Below, piece by piece: positions 22,404 to 33,333 of a stretch of DNA of 64,000 nt. The stretch is from Ophiosphaerella korrae. Taxonomy: Eukaryota > Ascomycota > Dothideomycetes > Pleosporales > Phaeosphaeriaceae. Position 1 is the stretch's first letter, and each line of letters opens with the position of its first letter. The notes beneath the pieces are model-generated. The model saw nothing but the letters and a program-made list of their open reading frames with translations. It had not been told where the DNA came from and did no database searches. The translations under genes were made by a program, and so were the position numbers. The stretch lies in contig JALNQF010000025.1 in assembly GCA_028456385.1 (NCBI GenBank), positions 186,001 to 250,000 of the forward strand. The letters are read 5' to 3'.

Positions 22404-22745
22404 GTATATTATATAATATATACTCATAGCTTCTGAGATCATTACTCGAAAAAATCTCGCGATAATAACTACTGTGAAGCCTGCAATAACCTCATCTCTT
22501 TTTTTGGTCGCGATGTTGCGAAAGTTTTGGCCACTTCTTCCATAGAGGCCGTGCTCTGTGCCGGGTGCGTTTCGTTGGGAATTGGGTGGTTCGAAATGAG
22601 AAAGATAGTGGTCATAATCAACAAATTGACCAGCCAAGACTGTTCGAGGAAGTCCGTTCTGCGACTGGAGCTGGAAAAGCACACATGCGCTGTCGGCACT
22701 GTATGAATGAACAACAGATATGAAGGCTCCAACACCAAATATCAT
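22398..22745 (-). CDS. Possible remnant or short uncharacterised gene
   Basis: A 115-codon frame beginning MIFGVGAFISVVHSYS. The middle (SQNGLPRTVLAGQFVDYDHY) reads like coding sequence, but no family is recognised. Its end overlaps the end of the transposase remnant, and an adjacent minus-strand frame upstream (to about 22973) could be part of the same gene if spliced. It may be a gene fragment cut by the transposon. Confidence 0.2.
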   Translation of the reverse strand: MIFGVGAFISVVHSYSADSACVLFQLQSQNGLPRTVLAGQFVDYDHYLSHFEPPNSQRNAPGTEHGLYGRSGQNFRNIATKKRDEVIAGFTVVIIARFFRVMISEAMSIYYIIYL

Positions 22746-23264
22746 ACAATGCTACAATACCAAGCAAAGACAAATACGCCAGTGCCGCCAGTTCGAAATC
22801 TCGATGACATTGACATGTTTGGATGTGATGGAAATAAGAAGTGAGGTCGGATAAAGTGATGTGTAACTCGAACATGTAGAAATATCTGACGAACAGTGAG
22901 TAGGTGATATTTTTGTTTGAGTTTTATGTGTTATGATGAATGTGACATCGACTATCACACTCACTGAGTGCACAACTCAAATCCAATGACGAAGGTCTGC
23001 ACAAGTTCACGTAGGGTATGCCGTGCACCAACCCCAAACCACAACATATCAGCAGCGAAAGATTTTGCAATTAGTCTACTCATAGACTCTGCAAGAACTC
23101 TTTCACCATGTGGCCCGATGGGTAACCTGGAACACAAAGCTTGTCCAAAGGCGATAGTCAAGGGCCCATCACAGAATTAAGATAAAACGGGAAAATATGT
23201 TGAGAATGCATTGATTGATATCAAACAAATGGGGTATCTTCGCTACAAAATATGGGAGACGAGC
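22746..23264. other. Gene-poor stretch downstream of the transposon
   Basis: About 500 bases with only short frames on both strands (for example minus-strand 23161-22961). No family recognised; it may contain fragments of a decayed gene. Confidence 0.4.
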
Positions 23265-24599
23265 TTATGCCGCCAATTCGGAAACAGCAGCCCAGACCAA
23301 CGACCACATCGAAGTTGGTGTGTCCTCAGCTTGCGCTTGTTCTTGCAGAGCGCTCTCGCGTTCTTCAACCTCAGCGTTCCATGCCAGAACCGCATCCTTC
23401 TCGTCTCGAATGGCCATGTCATTCGGCGACAAAGTAGCAGCTTGCTCAGCTAGCATGACGGCCTTGGTCCTATTTTTAGGATCGCGAAGCAATCGCAGGC
23501 ACTTTGCTTGCCTGTACATCAGCTTGCCTTGCTGCTGATTGCTTGGTGACCATGTTGCGTCAGCGTGTTGGGCAAAGCGTGCAGCTGCTGTTTCACATTT
23601 ACGCAGGTGTTGTAGGGAGACGGAGCCGTTGCGTTGGATGAGGCTTGTGTGAGCTTGGGGACTGGCCATATCGACTTGGAGGAATGCAGCCGAGAGGAGG
23701 TTGAGTGTGAAGTAGAGATCAGCGGTCTTGTTTACGAAGTCTTCACCGCCTACTTCTTTCAACCCGAGCCATGATGAACTATGGCGCATGCGTTCGAGGG
23801 TACGCATTGAGTGATTCCAAGATTCAGAGGCTGCGTAGTAGTTATTTCGTTGCCATTGACGCTTGCCTACATCGACACCAGTGTGAATCTCACAAAGTGT
23901 TGTGTCAGGGTGGGTCCAACGAGGTTTAGCTACCTCTGCGATGACAGACGTGACAAGAGTCGCATCAACAGGGCCGGTGATTTGAAGGTTCGGAATACCG
24001 CGGAGGAGAGTCGAGATGGGCTGCAGCAGGTGTTGCTGAATCTTGGGGGAGAAGAATCGGGTGTAAGTCGAGTTGAACCTGATGTTGGCGTGGAGGGATG
24101 CATGCTCACTCGTGGTGGCATTGGCGTCTGTCATGACACTTTCAACATCTAGCTTCTCGCACAAGTTCGGCAGATCAGCACGCAGAATCATAATCTCGTA
24201 CTCAGAAAAGGCGAAGGGGCTCGGCGCATAGGTGGGCTTGGATAGTGTCATTTGCATTACGTAGCCGTTGAACCGGCTGACTTGAAGTGGGTTCGTGGTG
24301 ATGACAGGGATGTTACCGTCGAGGAACAAGTTTCGAGCATCAAGACCTCGGCATGTGATCCGGACGAACTGGTTGCGCTTGACCATGTAGTCCATGGCCT
24401 CGCTATAGATTTGCTTGTTGGTGCGCAAGAGGGCTGTTGCTGGATAACTTGGACATCGCCTGCTTACTTTGCTGATGAAGCCTGGCTCGAGCTCTAATTG
24501 ATCGTTCCAAGAGCATAGAAGGACATCATAGATGTTGTTACGGAGCTCTCCTGGTAGATCCGCAAAACGGAAGGGTTGGTTGGGTTGGATTGATGACAT
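23265..24599 (-). CDS. F-box-like orphan protein
   Basis: A single uninterrupted frame of 444 residues. Near the N-terminus, FADLPGELRNNIYDVLL matches the LPxELRxxIY motif of a large expanded class of fungal F-box-related proteins, and TALLRTNKQIYSEAMDYM follows as usual. The C-terminal third (residues about 330-430) is Ala-rich and helical, with a TPR-like look (QAKCLRLLRDPKNRTKAVML). Such proteins may be substrate adaptors of SCF ubiquitin ligases, but most lack experimental support. It stands alone beside the transposon remnant. Confidence 0.75.
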   Translation of the reverse strand: MSSIQPNQPFRFADLPGELRNNIYDVLLCSWNDQLELEPGFISKVSRRCPSYPATALLRTNKQIYSEAMDYMVKRNQFVRITCRGLDARNLFLDGNIPVITTNPLQVSRFNGYVMQMTLSKPTYAPSPFAFSEYEIMILRADLPNLCEKLDVESVMTDANATTSEHASLHANIRFNSTYTRFFSPKIQQHLLQPISTLLRGIPNLQITGPVDATLVTSVIAEVAKPRWTHPDTTLCEIHTGVDVGKRQWQRNNYYAASESWNHSMRTLERMRHSSSWLGLKEVGGEDFVNKTADLYFTLNLLSAAFLQVDMASPQAHTSLIQRNGSVSLQHLRKCETAAARFAQHADATWSPSNQQQGKLMYRQAKCLRLLRDPKNRTKAVMLAEQAATLSPNDMAIRDEKDAVLAWNAEVEERESALQEQAQAEDTPTSMWSLVWAAVSELAA

Positions 24600-26897
24600 G
24601 GAGTGGAATAGAAGTGGGTGGCCGATTGGGAGGGTTTTTTATGCCTTATTGCTGGGCTTGTCGCTAGGATAGGATTGTCGCAAGGTAAACTTGACGGTGG
24701 TTGCTAGGTAAAGATGTTGCTTGGAGGTTGTTGCTGTGGAGGTAATGTCAAGGATGAAGATGGGAATAATGTTGCTTGGAAATTTCTCGCTCAGGTAGGA
24801 TTGTCGCTAGGGAGTCGAATTGGATTTATACTCAACGCAGATGAGGCGAAACAGTGTGGAAAGGAGTAAAAGTGGCTGATGGAATTCAAGGATTCACAAT
24901 TCGCAAGAAAATTCGCGTCGTCCAAGCTCGGCCCAGAAATCCGTGCATACGGCCTTTTCGTGCAAAGTTCGGGGCGCACGTCCTATTCTTGTGCTGGCAA
25001 TAGAAATGCGGTAGGATCTAGCGAGTGGGTCTTGAAACCGACTGGTGGCGCCTCTGCCATCGCTTTTAGCGGATCCGCAGGTGTGAAGGCTGTCAGAAAG
25101 GAGATGCGGAGAAAAGCAGAAATGTGGCTCCCAGTAAAACTGCACTATGATGTCGTGCAAGGATTTCCCTAGGCCGTATGAAGTCTAACGTCGCATGCCT
25201 TTCCGAAAGTCTCGTCTCAGCTTTGCCCGACGGGAAACTATCTGCAGGAGCTGAACAGCCAAATATGACGGCGTTGTCTCGAAATGAACTCGGGATGAAG
25301 GAGATTGTTCGGATCGTCTCCGTAGATCGACACCCATTGCCATGACTCCTTTATGAGCTTACATAACTTCCCCAAAGGACACGACACAGTCACCGACTCA
25401 TTCCGTTCGTCTCGGTAGCTGAGCAGCTAAATATCTTGTTATTACGCTTCTGCAGTTGTTAACAAGGGGCAGTGCTCGAGAGGTGATGTAAAGGCCATCA
25501 TTGGATCGGGTTACGGCAGAAAAACGGGGTAACACTGCGACTTTGCGCTATTACATCGCCAATTAGCTGACCATGCAACTTGTTCCCCATACTGTAGACA
25601 CTCTTACATCCCGCTGGGGCGTTCTGCATGTGTGTTGAATGCACGTCTTACTTCTTGTACACCGCCTGGTGGGGTATGTACCGAAAGAGTTATAGAGTAG
25701 TTGTCTCAAGATTGGTTTTTAAGATGCCGATATTCCAGATCGATTTCTGAAGGCCTACTATCTTAGGAGATCCCATTTTAGAACCTTGGAATTCGCGCTG
25801 TCAAAATCGCTTCCGCCGCTAAAAGTTGGCTTCTACTATCCCCACGCTAACCGGTCTTCAAAGCCTCACTAGTACTCCGCTAGTTGCCAGCTTGTACCTC
25901 AGCTGCTCAGAAATATTGTCTGGATTCTCGCCAATGACGAAAGGTGTTGGTAGGAACTAAAGCATGAATAGAACGTCTTCTCTTTGCCCAATAAATGCAA
26001 ATTGAACACTGGCGTCCTGCCTGCTCGATGGTCAGGCCAAACAGTACATCGTAGCCCATATGGGCGCGCTTTCTGCTGCGCGCCTGTATGGAAATTGGGG
26101 ATCCAACTATAAACGCTTTTGGCTTGTGATAGACGCCATAAGTTGCATCATATTGTCTAGTTTTCACTACATCGTAGCTGAGGCTCGATTCTGCCGAGCT
26201 GACTTTCCTGACGAGAATCGTACGAAGGCCTTGGCCCTCTGAGACAATTTTGGAGGAATAAAAAGATGTTGAGAAGTAGTATCAGTTACTGTCTGTCTCC
26301 TCTCTCAGCTTCACAGAGACATGTGGCGGAAGCAAGAAGCTCTTCTTAATTCTTGCGCAATTTACACGAATAAGGTTAGTCTGGATCGCACTGACGTCTG
26401 GAGATCTCATCGGCGGATGATGTGCATTTGGTAACGGACGCAAGCTTTTCCATACCGAAGGACCATATCCAGGCATCTCGCTCGACCGACCGTAGCAGGT
26501 AGTTGCTTACACGTCTATGTTATTTGTGCTCTAACACTCTGGACTTCGATGCTCGTACGAGCTGTGGGCCCTGAAGCACCGGAGAGCGTGCAGTCTGTGA
26601 GTCTGGCGTCGTTCGAGCTGCAAAGTCCTTGGCTGAAAACGAGATGCCGAGCTCCAGATTTGAGTCACGTGGCCGTCCAAAGGTGCGCGGGGTTAGTGGG
26701 GGAGTGCTCAACTTCAAGGCGACGGCGACTACCTAGATGAATAGGCAGTATACCAGCCCTTGGTGTCTTGGATTTGCCGTATATATATGAGAGGTCGTCT
26801 ACCGAGTTTGCCGGCTGATGTTTGAAAGGTCAAGTCAGTGATGCGGATTAGCGGCTGCTCCCTCCAAACGACGTCAGGCCTAACCTTTCCCCGACAA
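24600..26897. other. Gene-free accessory stretch
   Basis: About 2.3 kb with no convincing gene on either strand. It contains TTGCTAGG/GTTGCTTGG-like short repeats near 24650-24760 and otherwise mixed sequence. Its position next to the degraded transposon and HET gene suggests an accessory segment of decayed DNA; I see no recognisable element. Confidence 0.5.
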
Positions 26898-26903
26898 CCT
26901 CGG
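26898..26903 (+). promoter_or_regulatory. CCTCGG box upstream of carnitine acetyltransferase
   Basis: FarA/FarB-type core 144 bases upstream of the start codon, paired with an inverted copy at 26971-26976. The family link is established in Aspergillus; binding here is inferred. Confidence 0.45.
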
Positions 26904-26970
26904 CACACTCCCTGCGCAGCTCACAGAACTAGTAACACAACGCCGGCAATCCCAGCGCGTGCTCGATCCG

Positions 26971-26976
26971 CCGAGG
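26971..26976 (-). promoter_or_regulatory. Second CCTCGG box (inverted) upstream of carnitine acetyltransferase
   Basis: CCGAGG on the plus strand, about 70 bases upstream of the ATG. Together with 26898-26903 it forms an inverted pair. Confidence 0.45.
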
Positions 26977-27046
26977 TGTTGAAGCTTTGAAATTATATCG
27001 TCATTTCCGAACCCTTTTTCTAGCTCTTCCCACACATTCCTTTGTG

Positions 27047-29144
27047 ATGTTCAGCAGAGTCGCAAGAGCGCGAGTGCCCGCCTCGATACTCCGCAGACCA
27101 ACATTAGCACAACAAACGCCCAGGGTACGTATTTTTGGGCCAGGATCAAGATTTGTTGTAACGTGGGCGCTGATGCTTTTGGCTACAGATTCTCGCAATG
27201 GCGCAAGCACGAAAGCAGTCTTCGCTGCCAGCAGGTACGTAGCATCACATGCTAATACCTGGCCCTAAGCAGGATATCTGATATTTGCGAAACTACAGGC
27301 TACAAGGAGGATCACAGCAAAGGCGCAATGCTGCGCTTCGAAGAGTCCCTTCCGCGTCTCCCTGTCCCCACCCTCGAAGAGACGGCTAAGCGATACCTCA
27401 AGTCCGTTCACCCGCTTCTCTCAAAAACGGAGTATGATGCAACTACAAAGGTCGTCAATGAATTTGTAGCTCCCGGCGGGCCCGGAGAGACGCTCCAAAA
27501 GCGGTTGATTGGGCGAAGAGAAAACCCCAAAATCAACAACTGGATAGCTGAGTGGTGGAACGAGGCCGCCTACATGGGCTACCGAGATCCTGTTGTGCCA
27601 TATGTCAGCTACTTCTACTCCCACCGCGATGATAAGAAGCGGAGAAACCCAGCCAAGCGCGCCGCCGCCATGTCGACTGCTGTGCTTGAATTCAAGAAGA
27701 TGGTAGATAGTGGCAGCTTGGAGCCAGAGTACATGAAGAAGCTACCTATCGCCATGAGCTCCTACGAGTACATGTTCAACTTCTGCCGCGTACCCAAGAA
27801 GTCTGTGGACGGCACCGTTAAGTACCCGTACAAGGATAACCAACACATCATTGCTGTTCGCAAGAACCAATTCTGGAAGATTCCCCATGAGATCAATGGC
27901 AAGCAGCTCAACACTAGCGAGCTCGAACTCCAGTTCCAGCGCGTCTATGAGAAGGCTGAGAAAGTGCCGGCAGTCGGTAGCTTGACATCGCAGAATCGTG
28001 ATGTCTGGGCAGAGGTATACCCCAAGCTCAAAGCCTCGGAGGTCAACGCTGCATCCATCAAAGATATTGAATCTGCGTCCTTCCTCGTTTGCCTAGACGA
28101 CGCTTCACCAGTGACTCTAGAGGAGCGTGCACACCAATACTGGCACGGCGATGGTGCCAACAGATGGTATGACAAGCCTCTCCAATTCATTATCAACGAC
28201 AACGGCACCTCTGGCTTCATGGGTGAACACAGCATGATGGACGGCACACCCACCCACCGCCTAAATGACTATGCCAATCAACAAATCTTCACAAACGCCC
28301 TTCCCTTTGACGACCCCAATGTTCGCTCCGATATCCCTAACCCCAAACCTCTACGATTTGAGATCAATGCCGAACTACAAAAGGATATTGAAGACGCACA
28401 AGCACATTTCTCCCGTCAAATCGGCGCGCACGAGCTCAGAGTACAAGCCTACCAAGGCTATGGAAAAGGTCTGATCAAGAAGTTCAAATGCAGCCCTGAC
28501 GCCTACGTCCAAATGATCATCCAGCTCGCCTACCACAAATTCTACGGCAAGAACCGACCGACCTACGAGTCAGCCGCAACCCGCCGCTTCCAAGAAGGCC
28601 GCACCGAAACATGTCGCTCCGTCTCAGACGAATCCGTCGCTTTCTGCAACGCGATGGCTGATTCCAACGCCACGCCTGAACAATGTCAGACTTTGCTTCG
28701 CGCTGCGCTCAACGCGCACGTCAAGTATATCAGCGATGCGTCCGACGGCCGCGGTGTAGATCGCCACCTCTTTGGATTGAAGAAGTGCCTTGCGCCTGGC
28801 GAGCCTTTGCCTTCAATCTATTCCGATCCTGCATTTACATACAGTTCGACGTGGTTCATTAGCAGTAGTCAGTTGAGCTCCGAGTACTTCAATGGCTACG
28901 GCTGGAGTCAGGTTGTTGATGACGGCTGGGGAATTGCGTACATGATCAATGAGAACAATATTCAATTTAATGTTTGCTCAAAAGGTCTGGGTTCGGTAAG
29001 TTGCTTACCCTGGAATCTCATCCAGTGTTTGATCAGAAAGCTAATTATTCACAGGAGAAAATGAGCTTCTATCTTAACGAGGCTGCGGGTGATATGCGGG
29101 ATGTCATGTTGCCGACTCTCGAAGCGCCCAAGGCGAAGTTGTAG
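27047..29144 (+). CDS. CAT2: Carnitine O-acetyltransferase, mitochondrial and peroxisomal
   Basis: Transfers acetyl groups between CoA and carnitine so that acetyl units can leave peroxisomes and enter mitochondria. Exons 27047-27124, 27189-27234, 27299-28995 and 29055-29144 give 636 residues. The first exon is a presequence-like basic stretch (MFSRVARARVPASILRRP). The choline/carnitine acyltransferase signature is clear: PRLPVPTLEETAKRYL near the start, the catalytic His in GEHSMMDGTPTH, and GRTETCRSVSDE. The last residues are AKL, a peroxisomal PTS1, created only by the fourth exon. An in-frame ATG in exon 2 (27198-27200) would give a form without the presequence. Such dual targeting from two starts is known for yeast and Aspergillus enzymes. 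Two CCTCGG boxes lie in the promoter. Confidence 0.96.
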
Positions 29145-29753
29145 GTGTGGGGCGAGCGTTGGAAGCATGGAAGCATGGAAGCATGGAAGGATTGTATGTT
29201 TGGGTTATTTAGACTTTGTTTCTACAGACCTGGTTTAGTGAACGACAAGCAATTGAATACAGTTGAGCATCCACTCAAAATTCCGACTTAGTCTGTCATG
29301 ACGCATCGCCCATCACTTTGACGTTCATACGTGTTCGATTGAACAAACATGACAGCACACCTCGGTGAATACAGCGTGTTTTTCTTGGACAAATGAGCTT
29401 GTTGAATAAATCGGGTATCTCCTGATACTATCACGATGAGGGCGAATGAGGGGCAATGTTACTACCGAGCGCGTGATAGCAACGCCAAAGACAACAAGTA
29501 TTTCGTAGTGCATGTGATATTCTTACATCAATCTCCCTCCACCCGAGACCGTCACATGTCGCATGTCATCGGTCCAAAGGGCACCAGCATAGTCGTCAAA
29601 CGATTGGAGAGGAGAATTTGGAGTAATTTTTTTTAGCTCATAAATCTACACTATTCACCATCGCTAAATGAGGTAACACCTTTTACCCAGTCCGATCCAG
29701 CCCAATGGTTATTTCCTAGTGTACACTGCTTCCATCATTCATAGCCAATATAT
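29145..29753. other. Convergent 3' flank of CAT2 and malate dehydrogenase
   Basis: About 600 bases between two stop codons on opposite strands. Just after CAT2, 29161-29184 is three copies of GGAAGCAT. Nothing else recognised. Confidence 0.5.
29161..29184. repeat. 8-base tandem repeat, 3 copies (GGAAGCAT)
   Basis: Perfect triple repeat in the 3' flank of CAT2, followed by a partial copy. Probably simple replication slippage. Confidence 0.8.
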
Positions 29754-31053
29754 TTATGGGTTTGCCTTGACGAACTCAACGCCCTTCGCGATATTCTTGG
29801 ACAAGTCGCTGAGGCACACATCGAGGAGCTTCTGCTCGTAGTCGGTGATCTTGCCAACAGGGTGGATCTTCTCTACACCGTTGGGGCCGAGCTCGACGTT
29901 GGAGGCGAAGTACTCGCAGCCCTGATCCTTGTACAGAGGAGAGTCGACGAAGGTGGGCTCGATGACGTTCTTTTGACCCTGGGCAGCCTTGAGGAGAGAC
30001 TCGGCGAAACGGGCACCAGCCATAGCCATGGAAAGGGTGGCAGAGCCAGCACCATCCTTGGCCTGGACTACTTCATCACCGCCAAATTGGACGCGGTGGA
30101 CGTAGGCATCGAGCTTCTCGCCCTCGAGGTTGAAGCCAGCCTGAGAGAGGAGGGGAACAATGGTTGCGCCGGAGTGCCCACCAACAACGGTGATGTTCTC
30201 GTTCGCGGGGTCGGTGTTCTTGATCTGAGAGATAAAGCGCGAGGCACGGACAACGTCGAGGGTAGTGACACCAAAGAGGCGCTTGGGGTTGTAGACACCC
30301 TTGGACTTGAAGATCTCGGCGGTGATAGGGACGGTGGAGTTGACCTATTTTAATGAGCGTTTAATTGATATTGCGACTCGATTGTGCATGCGTACGGGGT
30401 TGGAGATGATGAGGATGTTGGCCTCTGGAGCGTGGTCTGCGGCGGCCTTGGCCAGGTCGCGGACGATGGAGGCGTTGGTGTTGAACAAATCTGGACCACG
30501 GTTAATTGTGGACGCTATCCGAGGACTCGTTTGTGCGTACCATCACGGGTCATGCCAGGCTTGCGGGGCACGCCGGCAGGGATGACGACAATTTCGGCAC
30601 CCTTGAGAGCCGCGGCCAGACCTGAGGGAGTGGCCTCATGGCCGGTAACCTTGTGCGAATCAGCGTACTGGCCCGTATGTTGCAGCAGGAAGCGCCCCAT
30701 ACCTCGCTCTTGGTGTTGATGTGGCCAATATCGGCGGCGACACCTTAGGACGTCGTCTTAGTATTCACAGTGACCGAGCGTGGGGGTCCGTGGAACGTAC
30801 CAGGAGCCAGACGGATATCGTAGAGGGAAAGCTTGCTGACTCTGGGGTTGAGCTTCAAGAGAAGCGACAGAGGTTGGCCAATGCCACCAGCAGCACCAAG
30901 CACCGTCACCTTGGACGACTGCACCGTCGCTGATCAGCATTTTCTCTCACCCAGCAAAAGCAACTAGAGCTTCGGAATTTGACGAACCTGGCGGGCAGAC
31001 GACGAAAAGGTGCGGCGCGAGGCCTGAGAGAATGCTTGCCGAGCAGCGAACAT
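29754..31053 (-). CDS. MDH1: Malate dehydrogenase, mitochondrial (NAD+)
   Basis: TCA-cycle enzyme converting malate to oxaloacetate. Six exons on the minus strand: 30988-31053, 30801-30918, 30703-30743, 30541-30649, 30396-30490, 29754-30344, giving 339 residues, the normal length. A presequence ([20 protein letters not shown]) is encoded by exon 1. The mature enzyme begins [20 protein letters not shown] (NAD-binding Rossmann turn), with [14 protein letters not shown] in the mobile loop, [21 protein letters not shown], and the catalytic His in [13 protein letters not shown]. Every phase closes, including the 41-base exon 3. It does not end in a peroxisomal signal, so this is the mitochondrial form. 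Confidence 0.97.
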
Positions 31054-31748
31054 TGTGAATCCAATTGAGGCGGGGAGAGAGTGAGATAGTCGGACTGGGC
31101 TTGGTGGTGGAGCGGATGAAGAGCGCAAGGTTGCCGGGCGAGGTTTTGCTGATGGTGTACTTGCGCGGGCGGTGAAGCACTGACCGTCATCGGCCAGTCG
31201 GAGCCAGTTGACATGACAGCTGCTATTGCCTCACCCACTCGTGCCACTCCCACGCACGGCTCGCCCTCACCCATCAAACAACGCTCCAATAGCCGCCTCC
31301 TCGTGTAGAGCAGGATGAGAACACTACAGAGTCGCATCCTTGATTGCTAGACCGCACTGCATGCACTGCATAAGAGCCAATGACGTCGGCCCTCGGTGTC
31401 CAGGACCCATTGTCCAATGAGCGGGTTGTATTTTGACTCATTCGCAGTCCAGTCATCCCAAGCTTTATCAACCACCCCTTTCAGCTCCATCTTCGGTTTC
31501 GTAACACTTTTCGAGTTTGTATTGCCACACCCGTCTCAATGCACGCTGCTGCCTGTCGCTTGCGAGCCAATCACAGGTCGTCCTGGTGACTCAAATATCC
31601 AGCTTCGGCCCCTCGCCCTCAATAGCCCACCACATTCGTATCTAGGGGCATATATAGGTACATATGATAAGTACTCCAACAAATGTACAAGTATCAATTT
31701 CTTTACAATCATTGACTTTTGACATCCCTCCAAAGGCAAAGAAAACTC
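31054..31748. promoter_or_regulatory. Divergent promoter region, MDH1 and F-box-like gene
   Basis: About 700 bases separating genes that point away from each other. A single CCTCGG lies at 31391-31396, 338 bases from the MDH1 start; this is close to chance expectation. No other motif stands out. Confidence 0.4.
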
Positions 31749-32819
31749 ATGGCGACTACTCTTCAAGCAGAGAAGGACGAGACAAGGAGCATACCAAGTC
31801 TACAAGCCCAAGACGTGACATCAAATCACAACTTGGATGCTCCGGTCGCAGTATGCACCAATTTCCACGAGGAAGCCACCTCCGAAAATACTGGTCCAGT
31901 ATCCTCCATCTATGAACTTCAACTTGCATTTGGCTCAATCCTCACCGCCCGCAAAGACGACCCAACTATATCCCTACCGAAACCAACTGTATACAAATGG
32001 ACCGGCACCTTTGCCCTTTTCTCCTTTCCACGAGAATTGCGCGACTTGATCTTCTTCCACTACCTTTATCGCCCAGGGAGCATCTTGTATCGCCGTAGCC
32101 ATGGCTGCGCTTTTCCATTCAACGACCAATCTCACGAGATCTTGTCCCTTTTCCTCACATCAAAGCAAGTATACGAAGAAGCCCTCTTAGTCTTCTGCCG
32201 CTATACTCAGATCGATCTCGGGGACATAAGGTATAATTGGTATCGCAACTACTCAACTTTTGCTCTCCGAGGTGTCTTACGCCTAGTCCCTGATAAGCCC
32301 GCTAGACTAATACAGCGAGTTACGAGGCAATATCATGAGCATGGAAGATGGGACACGGGAACAGAGTCAGAGAACATCTTAGTTCAGATGTTGCTCGATG
32401 CATACGAGATGAAAGAATGCTTCCCTAAATTACGCGAATACACCGTCGTATGGGCAGCGTCTTCAATCGCCTTCGCAGAAAGAGAAGCAATGGACTTCAA
32501 CAACAGTCAGGAATTGAGAGCATACCTGTGGTACAAATTCTTGACGCGAGCTCTCTCAAATTGTTCTATTATCCCGCCGACATGGATCAAATTCGAATTT
32601 GCAGACGGGTGGGGTGACAATGAGATACAAAAGTGTGCACCAAGTATGAACATGGCGTATGCGAGGATACTAAGGGAGACGGCAGTGGCGAGAGCGGAAC
32701 AGGGAGATTTGGAGGATAGTGGGAGGAAGTGGCTTGAGGAGAAGGCTTGGGAGACAAGGAAAGAGCGGAGAAAGCGGAAGGCGAAAGAGAAGAGAATAAG
32801 GAAAGGGCTGGAGGATTGA
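31749..32819 (+). CDS. F-box-like orphan protein
   Basis: One uninterrupted frame of 356 residues from the ATG MATTLQAEKDETRS. The N-terminal 80 residues look disordered; then FSFPRELRDLIFFHYLYRPG matches the (F/L)PxELRDxI(Y/F) motif of fungal F-box-related orphans, with FLTSKQVYEEALLVFCRY following as expected. The C-terminus is a strongly charged helix (RKERRKRKAKEKRIRKGLED) that could act as a nuclear signal. It is unrelated in detail to the protein at 23265-24599 beyond the motif. Function unknown. Confidence 0.8.
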   Translation: MATTLQAEKDETRSIPSLQAQDVTSNHNLDAPVAVCTNFHEEATSENTGPVSSIYELQLAFGSILTARKDDPTISLPKPTVYKWTGTFALFSFPRELRDLIFFHYLYRPGSILYRRSHGCAFPFNDQSHEILSLFLTSKQVYEEALLVFCRYTQIDLGDIRYNWYRNYSTFALRGVLRLVPDKPARLIQRVTRQYHEHGRWDTGTESENILVQMLLDAYEMKECFPKLREYTVVWAASSIAFAEREAMDFNNSQELRAYLWYKFLTRALSNCSIIPPTWIKFEFADGWGDNEIQKCAPSMNMAYARILRETAVARAEQGDLEDSGRKWLEEKAWETRKERRKRKAKEKRIRKGLED

Positions 32820-33333
32820 TTTGACTTTGTGGTTTTTGCAACACAAGCTTCGCGGACTATCTGCTCAGGATGGGATAGTGCTTGATATTCATACTCATGA
32901 CAGGGACATCCATGATATTGGAGGACAGAAAGGAAACTACTGAACACTATGCTAAGTATAACGAAGGCCAATTTCGTGTTATCTCGAGTCTTGCTTTTTT
33001 TTTAATAAAAAGTGCTGAACTACTTCTTCATGTCACCATGATCTTGTTCCTCTTCAAGGAAGACTGTTGGCCTACTTCCTCGTACCACTCCCTTGTTTTG
33101 TAGTGTTTTCAAAAGCCAAAGCATATATAAGCCTGCTTGTGGCTGCCTACCCTGATATTTTATTCATTCTTTTAGATTTCAGGGTCACTTGGTCACGGAG
33201 TATAATTGAATAGCATCTCCTTTATTTTCATATATCCTTCCTCACTACTTTCATGGGTGGTTCTTTAGTGTACGGAAGGAACGTGATTTAGCCTCTAAAC
33301 TCTCGAGTCACCTAATGGCTGACATGGATACCA
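32820..33333. other. Convergent 3' flank
   Basis: About 510 AT-rich bases with a T run near 32995-33003, between two convergent genes. No gene seen. Confidence 0.5.

Noticed and set aside
24879..25172. 97-codon open frame in the gene-free accessory stretch
   Set aside because: No recognisable motif and no homologous pattern; composition is like its surroundings.
31391..31396. CCTCGG upstream of malate dehydrogenase as a FarA/FarB site
   Set aside because: Single copy, 338 bases from the start and shared with another divergent gene; close to chance expectation.
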